From an uncultured Lachnospiraceae bacterium (GTDB taxonomy: Bacteria > Bacillota_A > Clostridia > Lachnospirales > Lachnospiraceae): a stretch of 30,078 nucleotides of DNA. Position numbers and translations under genes: made by a program. Location of the stretch: positions 1-30,078 of the forward strand of contig CAJLNC010000027.1 of assembly GCA_905207905.1 (NCBI GenBank), given 5' to 3'. The notes below the pieces were generated by a model, which saw only the letters and a program-made list of their open reading frames with translations, did no database searches and had not been told where the DNA came from. Below are positions 6,993 to 13,501 of this stretch, in pieces. How positions within the stretch are numbered: position 1 is the stretch's first letter; each line of letters opens with the position of its first letter.

Positions 6993-8524
6993 GGGGGAAA
7001 AGAAGCCTTACAGTCAAGGTGTTTTTGCTTACTGCAGGGCTGCTCCTGGGGATCAGCCTGCTCACCTGGGTTCTGATCGTGTCCTTTTTACCCTCCACCT
7101 ACGAAAATGAACTGGAGAACCGCCTTGCAGCAGCAGCCGGAGAACTGATAGAGGAGTTGGAACAGTACGATTCCTGGGAAAAAGCAGAAAATCTCCTGCA
7201 GCTTTTTGCAGCCACCAACCAGGCCAGTGTAACGCTTCTGGATGAAGAGGGAGAGATCCTTTTTACCCGCAGTTGGATCGATACTGCGGAGGACATGGTG
7301 GGCATGGCGGTGGAAGCGGAAAATGTTTTGACTGGAGCTGAGGCTGCGGCAGTGGAGGCGGAAAGCGTTTCGGATGAAGGGAATGCTGTGGCTGTGACAG
7401 AGGAAAGCGTTTTAGCCAGATATCCGGCTGAGGAGGAAGGAGCCTCTGCCATGAAATCCTATCCAGTGAAGCTGGGAGAGGAGGAGGGGACTCTTCTGTT
7501 GTTGGGCACTATGAAATCCGTGAGTCAGGCTATGACGGTTTTGAAACAGCTTCTTCCCATGATTTTTCTGGTGATTGTGGCAGCTGCTTTGATTTGTGCA
7601 GCAGGAGCTTCCGCTTATCTTACCAGTCCCATCCGGCGGTTGAGCCGTGTGGCTGGGAAAATGGCAGCTCTGAATTTTCAGGAAAAATGTCCGGAGGGAC
7701 GCAGGGATGAGATTGGACTTCTGGGTGAGAGCTTAAATGAGCTGTCCGGGAATTTGAATCAAGCGTTGAATGAACTGAAGGAGAGTAATCAGAAGCTTCG
7801 CTCTTTTTTTGCAGCAGCTTCCCATGAATTAAAAACCCCGGTGACGATTTTAAAAGGTCATCTTGGGGGAATGTGTGAGAACCTGGATGCTTACCGGAAT
7901 CGTGAGGAATATCTGCGCCGTTCTTATCAGGTGGCAGAGACCATGGAGGGAATGATCCGGGAAATTCTGGCAGTATCCAGAATGGAGTCAGGCGCCTGGC
8001 AGGTATCCAGAGAAAAAGTGGATCTGGCAGAGCTTTTGCGGAGCCTGACGGCAGAGCTGTGGGAGCTTATGGAGGGAAAAGCACTTCATTTGGAGCTTCA
8101 GGCTCCGGAGCATCTTTTCTGTCTGGCAGATAAAGAAATGATGAAAAAGGTTTTCAGGAATCTGCTGACTAACGGGATCCGCTATTCTCCTCCGGGAGCG
8201 CAGATCCGGATGGATCTGAGGATGGAGGGGAAAGAGGACATTCTTTTCTGGATAGAGAATACAGGAGTGCATTTGTCGGAAGAAGCCCTGGGCCGGATGT
8301 TTGAACCCTTCTATCGAGCGGAAAATTCCAGAAACAGGGAGAGCGGGGGAAGCGGTCTTGGACTGTATATTGTAAAGATGATACTGGAGCTGCATCAGGC
8401 AAAGTTCAGCGGGGAAAATTCTAGGGATGGGGTGCGCATCTGGTTTCGCATGAAGCAGGAAAACCATGCCGAAATCTGTGAAAACCATACAGAAATCTAT
8501 AGCAGCTACACAGAAATCACATAA
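6989..8524 (+). CDS. Membrane sensor histidine kinase, partner of the upstream regulator
   Basis: A 511-residue kinase: N-terminal membrane helix (about residues 9-33), an extracytoplasmic domain of ~155 residues, a second helix (LPMIFLVIVAAALICAAGASAYL), a HAMP linker (SPIRRLSRVAGKMAALNF), a HisKA dimer with H279 in ASHELKTP, and an HATPase with the N-box NLLTNGIRYSPPG and G-box GSGLGLYIVKMI. The extracytoplasmic domain contains a low-complexity Ala/Glu/Val stretch (about residues 108-147) with the phrases AVEAENV and AVEAESV repeated, which looks like internal expansion. The last ~20 residues (ENHAEI, ENHTEI, SSYTEI) are also repetitive, because they are encoded by a 21-base DNA repeat that continues into the next promoter. 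Confidence 0.95.
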   Translation: MRGKRSLTVKVFLLTAGLLLGISLLTWVLIVSFLPSTYENELENRLAAAAGELIEELEQYDSWEKAENLLQLFAATNQASVTLLDEEGEILFTRSWIDTAEDMVGMAVEAENVLTGAEAAAVEAESVSDEGNAVAVTEESVLARYPAEEEGASAMKSYPVKLGEEEGTLLLLGTMKSVSQAMTVLKQLLPMIFLVIVAAALICAAGASAYLTSPIRRLSRVAGKMAALNFQEKCPEGRRDEIGLLGESLNELSGNLNQALNELKESNQKLRSFFAAASHELKTPVTILKGHLGGMCENLDAYRNREEYLRRSYQVAETMEGMIREILAVSRMESGAWQVSREKVDLAELLRSLTAELWELMEGKALHLELQAPEHLFCLADKEMMKKVFRNLLTNGIRYSPPGAQIRMDLRMEGKEDILFWIENTGVHLSEEALGRMFEPFYRAENSRNRESGGSGLGLYIVKMILELHQAKFSGENSRDGVRIWFRMKQENHAEICENHTEIYSSYTEIT

Positions 8525-8560
8525 AAACAGCAAGGGAATCACATAAAACAATGGTATTCT
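8461..8560 (+). promoter_or_regulatory. Tandem operator array and promoter of the secreted-protein gene
   Basis: Four repeats of 21-22 bases run from the 3' end of the kinase gene into the spacer. The GAAATC/GGAATC core recurs at 8471, 8492, 8513 and 8535; the last two copies read ATCACATAAAA (8516-8526 and 8538-8548). The final copy ends 6 bases before an extended -10, TG-G-TATTCT (TATTCT at 8555-8560), the same arrangement as in front of the regulator gene. A period of two helical turns puts all copies on one DNA face. This is best explained as stacked binding sites for the regulator encoded just upstream; that is inference. Confidence 0.6.
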
Positions 8561-8639
8561 TTCCTTATCAGCAATGCAGTTCACAGTATTTTGAACCTGC
8601 GCTGAAAAATAATCGATCTGTTTTTAAGGAGGAAGTATC

Positions 8640-9653
8640 ATGAAAAGAAGAAAAATGGCAGCGGTATTTATGGCAGCAGGTCTGGCCTGCATCCTGAGTG
8701 CAACAGGAGCAATGGCGGATAAGCTCCCGGAAGAGCGAACCTGGGAAGAGAAAGAAATCTGGTCCGTGTATGGGAAACGAGGAGAGGACGGAAGTAGAAT
8801 CTACAGCATGGACGGCGGAGACACCTGGATCAGTGAAGAAAAGTATGAGAAATCTTACCCGGATCTGGAACTGGAGTGGTGGACCTACCCAGAGTATAAA
8901 GAATATGTGGAGGAACAGGAAAAGCTTTTGCAGGAAATGGCAGATAAGCATATTATGGGCTATACCAGTCAGAGAGGCGTATTTACCTGGAATCAGGAAC
9001 TGGCGGATGAGGCGATGGCACAGTACAGGCAGGAGTTGGAAAAGCTGGAGGCAGGGGTCTGGATTTCCAAGCCTGCAAAGGGAACAGAAACAGGCAGCAG
9101 CTATGAGTTTTATACAGATCAGGACGCTGATGGGGAGGCTGAGGATCGTGACGGAGTCATTAGAGTTTCCCGTGAAGCGGAAAGGATTTGTGCGGTTTCA
9201 GAGGATTCTGCAGAGGCAGTAAAGGAGGGGAGTGAAGAGACTGCGGCGGCAGCTGAGGATATCGCTGTGGAGACAGATGCAGGAGAGGAGACTGCCGGGG
9301 AGTCATCGGAGGGTGGAACTGTTGCTGTAGAAACTGTGACGGATGAAGCGTATGAGCTGTCTGAAGAGGAGTACCGGGAATGGTTAAAGGAAGAAGAAAA
9401 ACGGGAAGAGGAGTATGAAAAGGCAGGGATCACCAGAGACAAAACATCAGGAACCCTGATGTGGAAAGGATGTCCGGTGCGTTTTTTGCTGGACGACAAT
9501 GGAAGCATCTATACCCAGGGATATCAGGGCGAAGAAAATGAGGCGGTCTATCTCTATGTTTCCAGGGACAGCCAGGAGAAAATCAAAGAGGTTTTTGGGA
9601 TTACCGGAGAGGAAGCGGCAGCGCTGCTGGCTAAAAAGGATACAGAGCGGTAG
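8640..9653 (+). CDS. Secreted acidic protein of unknown function, likely target of the two-component system
   Basis: A 337-residue protein with a classical signal peptide (MKRRKMAAVFMAAGLACILSATGAMA, probable cut after AMA), so exported and without a lipobox. The N-terminal part carries aromatic-rich phrases (WSVYGKRGEDGSRIYSMDGG, ELEWWTYPEY). The middle is strongly acidic and low in complexity (runs rich in E, A, V, T, about residues 180-240). A final region (TSGTLMWKGCPVRFLLDDNGSIYTQG) looks folded. I do not recognise the family. RBS AAGGAGGAAG precedes the ATG. It has its own promoter with a repeat array matching that of the two-component operon and a terminator after it, so it is a single-gene unit probably induced by the neighbouring system. 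Confidence 0.82.
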   Translation: MKRRKMAAVFMAAGLACILSATGAMADKLPEERTWEEKEIWSVYGKRGEDGSRIYSMDGGDTWISEEKYEKSYPDLELEWWTYPEYKEYVEEQEKLLQEMADKHIMGYTSQRGVFTWNQELADEAMAQYRQELEKLEAGVWISKPAKGTETGSSYEFYTDQDADGEAEDRDGVIRVSREAERICAVSEDSAEAVKEGSEETAAAAEDIAVETDAGEETAGESSEGGTVAVETVTDEAYELSEEEYREWLKEEEKREEEYEKAGITRDKTSGTLMWKGCPVRFLLDDNGSIYTQGYQGEENEAVYLYVSRDSQEKIKEVFGITGEEAAALLAKKDTER

Positions 9654-9723
9654 AGGGAGGAAAAGACAGAAAAGAAAGTAAAGATAAAAATAGATAAAAG
9701 AGAGCAGGGAAGATACAGCAAAC

Positions 9724-9791
9724 AAAAAGCCTGAGTCAAGAATGTAAAGCGCCATCAATGGCAGCAAAGCTCCTGACAGGGCTTTTTCTTT
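9724..9791 (+). terminator. Intrinsic terminator after the secreted-protein gene
   Basis: AAAAAGCCTG (9724-9733) pairs with CAGGGCTTTTT (9777-9787, one bulged G), with a nested GCCAT-CA-ATGGC hairpin (9751-9762), followed by a T-rich tract. The A-run on the other side means it may work in both directions. Confidence 0.65.
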
Positions 9792-9870
9792 GTTGTGTTG
9801 GATGATCAAGAGAAAGAATAAGTGTGTGTGTTTAAAGAGCAGAGAAATGACAAGGTTATGACAGTTTTCA

Positions 9871-9899
9871 TTGTGGCGGATCAATACAACTGATATAAT
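9871..9899 (+). promoter_or_regulatory. Promoter of the GNAT gene
   Basis: TTGTGG at 9871-9876, a 17-base spacer, and a perfect TATAAT at 9894-9899 with an extended TG two bases before it. It lies 46 bases upstream of the acetyltransferase start. The rest of the 9654-9945 gap holds only this promoter and the terminator. Confidence 0.6.
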
Positions 9900-9945
9900 A
9901 TGGATAGGAAGAATGCGGCAAATTAGAATCTGGCGGAGGAACAGC

Positions 9946-10512
9946 ATGAAGCATAAAGGAACTAAACGAATAGAAACAGATAGACTAATATTAAGACCAT
10001 TTTGTATAGATGATATAAATGCCGCATACAAGAATTGGACGTCTGACGAGAAGGTTACAGAATTTTTAAGATGGTCTACGCACACAAGTGTAGCAGTAAC
10101 AGAGAGAGTATTAAAAGGTTGGGTAGAAAAAAGCGAAAAGAAAGATTTTTATCAGTGGGCAATCGTCTTAAAAGATATTGGAGAACCTATTGGCACAATA
10201 AGTGTTGTTGATAGTAACGAATCGCTGAATATTCTGCATATAGGTTATTGTATAGGAAGTAAATGGTGGCACAAGGGAATTACTACAGAGGCATTTTGTG
10301 CAATCATCCCATATTTATTTGATGAAGTTGGAGCGAATCGAATTGAGTCTCAGCATGACCCGAATAATCCACATTCAGGAAATGTAATGAAAAAATGTGG
10401 ATTGACTTATGAAGGGACATTACGCCAATCTGATTTTAGCAATAAAGGTATTGGGGATGCTTGTATGTATAGTTTGCTGAAATCAGATTGGGAGAATGCA
10501 AAACATAGATAA
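9946..10512 (+). CDS. GNAT-family N-acetyltransferase (RimJ/RimL type)
   Basis: A 188-residue acetyltransferase using acetyl-CoA. It starts with the usual IETDRLILRPF, has the phrase WAIVLKDIGEPIGTISVVD in the beta core, an acetyl-CoA loop region around IGSKWWHKGITTEAF, and ends with NPHSGNVMKKCGLTYEGTLRQ, which is diagnostic of the RimJ/RimL branch that acetylates protein N-termini or small amines. CGGAGGA at 9934-9940 fixes the start at 9946; longer in-frame starts overlap the promoter. Its codons are much richer in A/T than those of its neighbours (ata, aga, tta common), so it may have been acquired. No terminator is evident after it. The substrate is unknown. Confidence 0.92.
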   Translation: MKHKGTKRIETDRLILRPFCIDDINAAYKNWTSDEKVTEFLRWSTHTSVAVTERVLKGWVEKSEKKDFYQWAIVLKDIGEPIGTISVVDSNESLNILHIGYCIGSKWWHKGITTEAFCAIIPYLFDEVGANRIESQHDPNNPHSGNVMKKCGLTYEGTLRQSDFSNKGIGDACMYSLLKSDWENAKHR

Positions 10513-10588
10513 ACTCCAGTCTGTGGAAGCAATTAGATACAAGAAAAAATGAATTTAACATAGGAGTGGATTGTATCCAAGATTTGTA

Positions 10589-10617
10589 TTGACAAACCTG
10601 GGCAGGAAGGTTAAAAT
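10589..10617 (+). promoter_or_regulatory. Strong sigma-A-type promoter
   Basis: TTGACA at 10589-10594, exactly 17 bases, then TAAAAT at 10612-10617. A palindromic operator begins at the last base of the -10, so this promoter should be repressible. Confidence 0.75.
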
Positions 10618-10636
10618 AGTTAGTAAATACTAACTA
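10617..10636 (+). promoter_or_regulatory. Operator 1: 20-base palindrome overlapping the -10
   Basis: TAGTTAGTA-AA-TACTAACTA, nine-base arms around AA, with the core TTAGT-N4-ACTAA. Such palindromes are typical of dimeric winged-helix repressors; MarR-type and DtxR-type iron/manganese regulators both use AT-rich sites of this kind. The position downstream of the -10 fits repression. No such regulator gene lies next to it. Confidence 0.65.
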
Positions 10637-10657
10637 AAGAAAATAAAGGAGGAAGGA

Positions 10658-10714
10658 ATGGGGAGTGTTAAAAAATATCTGAAAACTGTCATTATTTTTT
10701 TGCAAAAAGATTAG
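10658..10714 (+). CDS. 18-residue ORF behind the palindromic operator
   Basis: MGSVKKYLKTVIIFLQKD, with an excellent ribosome site (AAAGGAGGAAGG) directly after the promoter and operator. Its stop lies inside operator 2. It could be a leader peptide, a small membrane-active peptide (basic start, hydrophobic middle), or the remains of a gene mostly lost by deletion. The promoter, operator and RBS argue that it is translated; nothing else supports a function. Confidence 0.4.
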   Translation: MGSVKKYLKTVIIFLQKD

Positions 10715-10724
10715 TCAAAACTAA
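10711..10724 (+). promoter_or_regulatory. Operator 2: TTAGT-N4-ACTAA
   Basis: TTAGT-CAAA-ACTAA has the same half-sites and the same 4-base spacing as operator 1, 91 bases downstream of it. A second site within the leader suggests cooperative or looping repression, or a roadblock. Between it and the next gene lies a small CAGGA/TCCTG hairpin (10755-10773). Confidence 0.5.
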
Positions 10725-10847
10725 CATAAACAGTACCTATCAATGTTCTGAAATCAGGAGGTTTTATTTCCTGTCCTTTTAATTCTGGGGAGGGGATCTT
10801 TCGGAAAATAAAAACTGAAACAGAAAACAGCGAAGAAAGGCGGTAAT

Positions 10848-11132
10848 ATGAGCATAGTAATCATCGGCGGTCATGACCGGATGGCAGGTCAGTATAAACA
10901 AATCTGTAAGAGGTACAATTGTAAGGCAAAGGTTTTTACGCAGATGCCTGCATGTTTTGGAAAACAGATCGGAAGCCCGGATTTGATTGTGCTTTTTACT
11001 AATACGGTTTCCCATAAGATGGCCCGCTGTGCTGCAGAAGAGGCACAGCGGTGCCATGCAGACATTGTGAGATCACATACCAGCAGTAAAAACGCATTAG
11101 AAGAAATTCTTGGAGCGGTTTGCGTATCATAA
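10848..11132 (+). CDS. DUF2325 family protein (94 aa)
   Basis: A 94-residue protein matching DUF2325 as I know it: MSIVIIGGHDRM at the start, a central KVFTQMP, then GSPDLIVLFTNTVSHKM and a closing VRSHTSSKNALEEIL. It has a Rossmann-like alternation (GGHDRM after a first strand), conserved His, Cys and Ser residues, and no membrane segment. The biochemical role is not established to my knowledge. The ribosome site AAAGGCGG lies just ahead of ATG 10848. The gene probably belongs to the transcript started at 10589-10617 and is thus likely controlled by the twin TTAGT-N4-ACTAA operators, which hints at a metal- or redox-linked role (inference). Confidence 0.85.
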   Translation: MSIVIIGGHDRMAGQYKQICKRYNCKAKVFTQMPACFGKQIGSPDLIVLFTNTVSHKMARCAAEEAQRCHADIVRSHTSSKNALEEILGAVCVS

Positions 11133-11165
11133 AGGGCGGTATTTCTTATGAGATGGTCTTTTTTT

Positions 11166-11234
11166 CAGTCCGTTTATATAATAAAAGACCGATGCCTACC
11201 AGGGACACCGGTCTTTTATTATATAAATGGACTG
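11166..11234 (+). terminator. Very long bidirectional hairpin between convergent genes
   Basis: Arms of 26 bases (11166-11191 and 11209-11234) match except for one position that still forms a G-U pair in RNA on this strand. The inner part, AAAAGACCG...CGGTCTTTT, is a classical bidirectional terminator; it sits between the DUF2325 gene and folT, which run toward each other. The extra outer AT-rich arm (TTTATATAATA) is longer than termination needs. Confidence 0.75.
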
Positions 11235-11257
11235 TTTTACTGCCTTCCTATTATTTA

Positions 11258-11282
11258 TTAAGAAATGGAATTAAGAAATGGA
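11258..11282 (+). repeat. 13-base tandem duplication
   Basis: TTAAGAAATGGA occurs at 11258-11269 and 11271-11282, a period of 13 bases, in the non-coding gap downstream of folT. Probably a slippage product with no clear function. Confidence 0.5.
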
Positions 11283-11352
11283 TTCCCATAGAGACCAAAA
11301 AGCTCTTGGAAGTGCAGTTCTAAAGAGGCAGCACAGGCCAAGTTTGTTTATT

Positions 11353-11923
11353 TTACGCCGTTACTTTTTTGATAGAAACGATTTTAGTCCGGAAAGAACG
11401 GAAAATACCGGTTTTTTCCAGGATACCTGTAAGGGTAAAGAAAATAACAGAGTCAATGGGCCACATAATCAGATTCTTCAAAGCCCGAGCAGGCAGGATT
11501 GCCAGGAACCCTTTTCCGTACAGCATATCCAGCCATAACGTATTCAAAAATACATTGACGATCAGCGCCACAATGCCCTTTGCCACCAGCACCCGTCCAA
11601 GGGTCAGAGGCTTTTTGTAATAAAACCATCCATAGATGAAGGCGGCCAGCATGGCATTGAAAGTAAAGCCAAAGAAGAAGGGCCCGGAAGGATGAATGAA
11701 ATATTTGAACACATCCAGAACTCCTGCGAAGAGCGTTCCGGTGATAGGACCAAACAGCAGATCCACCAGCTGATTGGGAAAAGCCGATCTTTATGTAGGG
11801 CCCCAGGTCAATGGCAACAGACTCCAGGATAAATCCCAGAGCAGCAAACATAGCGCATGCCGCTATTACAGGAACTTTTTTCATTTCCTGAAGAGATTGG
11901 GAAAAACGATTCTTTTTTTCCAT
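11353..11923 (-). pseudogene. folT: Folate ECF transporter S component, frameshifted
   Basis: FolT is the substrate-binding membrane subunit that gives an energy-coupling-factor transporter its specificity for folates. The N-terminal part (MEKKNRFSQSLQEMKKVPVIAACAMFAALGFILESVAID..., from 11923) and the C-terminal part (VDLLFGPITGTLFAGVLDVFKYFIHPSGPFFFGFTFNAMLAAFIYGWFYYKKPLTL..., ending at 11353) are both good matches but lie in different frames. The break is at about 11776-11784, where GLY-PHE-SER of the first half meets PRO-ASN-GLN-LEU of the second. Compared with the family phrase IGFSxLPNQ, about 8 bases seem lost. The first-frame product would run on to 11453 as unrelated residues. RBS AAAGGAGGTAA is intact, and a THF riboswitch lies upstream. 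A sequencing error is the main alternative. Confidence 0.85.
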
Positions 11924-11991
11924 AAAAAAATTACCTCCTTTACAGAATCCTCAGACTACAATAGGAGATAACCCTGGTATTTACCTTCTGT

Positions 11992-12090
11992 TGCAGCGAG
12001 ATGCAGTCCGCGTATCGTAAGAATAACCTTTTCGTCTCTCCGACAACTCTCTATCCGGTGAGCACTTCACGCACGCAAACTTACTCTGCA
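11992..12090 (-). ncRNA. THF (tetrahydrofolate) riboswitch ahead of folT
   Basis: Read on the minus strand, TGCAGAG (12090-12084) pairs with the closing CTCGCTGCA to form P1. Between them are the conserved blocks GCGTGAAGTGCTCACCGGAT, GAGAGACGAA and CGATACGCGGACTGCATCTC, which match my memory of the folT-type THF aptamer in order and spacing. The RNA precedes folT, the standard target of this class. Downstream, CTCCT (11967-11963) can pair with AGGAG of the folT ribosome site (11939-11935), suggesting control of translation rather than a terminator. The class call rests on motif recall and gene context. Confidence 0.8.
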
Positions 12091-12108
12091 TTCATTTGTA
12101 CAAGTGCC

Positions 12109-12137
12109 ATTATAAGGGCTTAGAGAGAAAAAAGCAA
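12109..12137 (-). promoter_or_regulatory. Promoter of the THF riboswitch-folT transcript
   Basis: On the minus strand: TTGCTT (12137-12132), 17 bases, TATAAT (12114-12109). Transcription would start about 10 bases before the aptamer P1 stem. The remaining part of the gap up to 12276 is AT-rich; TAAAAT at 12214-12219 could serve the plus-strand vanZ-like gene but has no good -35. Confidence 0.7.
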
Positions 12138-12276
12138 GGATAATTTTAGAAAAAATGATTTTTTATTTTGGAAATTTAGAGAAAAATTAGAGCTTTCTTT
12201 GATACCCTAATCATAAAATGCAATCGCAGAAGATTGTTTCGTAACCGTAATAGTGTAAGCAGAAGGAGAAGCGTGT

Positions 12277-12885
12277 ATGATTGCTGTAATTTATTCGTTT
12301 TTATGTATTCTGATACCCTGCGGCCTTTATCAGGTCTATGCAGAGAGAAAGAAGAAGGCTTTTGCAGGATGGGAAAAGAAGCATCTGTTCTGTCACAGAG
12401 TATGGGTGTTCCTTTTTTTTCTTTACCTGGATGCCGCTTTTTTAACGGCAGGAATTGGGACTGTCTGGGATATTGGGGAGTATGATACCCTGATCCGTTT
12501 GGATGAGATCAATCTGCTGCCTTTCCAATCAGAGGGGGCTATGACCTATGTGCTGAATATTATTATGTTTCTGCCCCTTGGTTTTTTACTGCCGTTAATA
12601 TGGGGAGAATACCGAAGCCTGAAAAGGACGGCGGTAGCAGGAGCCTGTCTTTCTCTGGCCATAGAAGTATGCCAGTTGTTTAATTTGCGAGCTACGGATA
12701 TAGATGATCTGATGATGAACACCCTGGGAGCAGTCTTTGGATATTTGCTCTGGTGTTTGTTTCACATGCTTTTTTCAAAAGCGGGAAAGGACGGAGAGTT
12801 GCTTTTTCCTGGAGAACCGGAGCGCTATCTTGGTTTGTCGGTTCTTGGCACTTTCTTATTCTATAATTGGAGGTGGCTGTTGTAA
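12277..12885 (+). CDS. VanZ-family membrane protein
   Basis: A 202-residue membrane protein with a VanZ domain: about five hydrophobic segments and the core NLLPFQSEGAMTYVLNIIMFLPLGFLLPLIW, then SLAIEVCQLFNLRATDIDDLMMNTLGAVFGYLLW, which carries the conserved E-x2-Q and D-x2-D-x3-N residues. VanZ-like proteins are linked to low-level teicoplanin resistance in the Tn1546 cluster but are widespread and mostly uncharacterised; here no van genes are nearby. AAGGAG at 12263-12268 supports the ATG at 12277. It stands alone between folT (minus strand) and the accessory pair that follows. Confidence 0.88.
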   Translation: MIAVIYSFLCILIPCGLYQVYAERKKKAFAGWEKKHLFCHRVWVFLFFLYLDAAFLTAGIGTVWDIGEYDTLIRLDEINLLPFQSEGAMTYVLNIIMFLPLGFLLPLIWGEYRSLKRTAVAGACLSLAIEVCQLFNLRATDIDDLMMNTLGAVFGYLLWCLFHMLFSKAGKDGELLFPGEPERYLGLSVLGTFLFYNWRWLL

Positions 12886-12947
12886 AGTAACGTAGAACTG
12901 TAAGGCAACGAACCTAAAATGACTTCTGGTCGAACAGTAGAAAAATG

Positions 12948-12976
12948 ATGACGAAAGATACTACAAATGTTATAAT
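12948..12976 (+). promoter_or_regulatory. Promoter of the PH-like gene pair
   Basis: ATGACG at 12948-12953, 17 bases, then TATAAT at 12971-12976 with an extended TG two bases before. It lies 80 bases upstream of the first gene of the pair. Confidence 0.6.
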
Positions 12977-13056
12977 GTTCGCATATAGATATGATAATTT
13001 GACAATTGCTTTTTCTTATTGGTATCTGCCTTTTCCTTTTTAACGGAGGTACTGAA

Positions 13057-13437
13057 ATGACATTTTACGAACAGATGGTCCCTTTACTTTCCAATTTGCT
13101 GGAAATAGGCGAAACCTTAAAAGCACCGATTTGCGGCACACTATTGCAAAAAAAGCGAAATTACACATTTGGATATTTAGGATTGAGCGAAAATGCGATA
13201 TTGGTATCCCTTCTTCAAGGCGATTCGCAAAAATTAAAGGGAACCAGCCGTATCCTTTTCAGTAATATCCAAAGAACAAAAGTGCGAAAGAGTTTGATTC
13301 CGCTTCAATATATTCTCCGAATCTATTTAACAGATGGAGATATGATAAAGTTCCGAATATCTAAAAAAGTCTATGGATTTGCTACGCAGGAAGAAAATCT
13401 GGACATCCTCCTGAACAAAATGAAAACTTACACATAA
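13057..13437 (+). CDS. Small cytoplasmic PH-like protein (126 aa), unrecognised
   Basis: A 126-residue protein, MTFYEQMVPLLSNLLEIGE at the start, with no signal or membrane segment. The middle and end (YTFGYLGLSENAILVSLLQG, then SRILFSNIQRTKVRKSLIPLQYILRIYLTDGDMIKFRIS) alternate strands in a way typical of bacterial PH-like domains, closing with a helix (EENLDILLNKMKTY). The ATG at 13057 follows GGAGG at 13046; an upstream ATG at 13006 adds a hydrophobic stretch but no RBS, so it is not preferred. The next gene, 64 bases downstream and in the same direction, also contains a PH-like section, suggesting the two products act together. I cannot name a function. Confidence 0.7.
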   Translation: MTFYEQMVPLLSNLLEIGETLKAPICGTLLQKKRNYTFGYLGLSENAILVSLLQGDSQKLKGTSRILFSNIQRTKVRKSLIPLQYILRIYLTDGDMIKFRISKKVYGFATQEENLDILLNKMKTYT

Positions 13438-13501
13438 CCAGAAACATCAACAGCAGAAATGCTGATTAAAATCTCACCCCCTTACTTGAAGGAGATTACC
13501 T

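Noticed and set aside
11120..11323. Plus-strand ORF of 67 aa in the DUF2325-folT gap
   Set aside because: It reads through the bidirectional terminator hairpin; the codons are dictated by the inverted repeat.
11369..11620. Plus-strand ORF opposite folT
   Set aside because: Antisense of the folT pseudogene, without a ribosome site.
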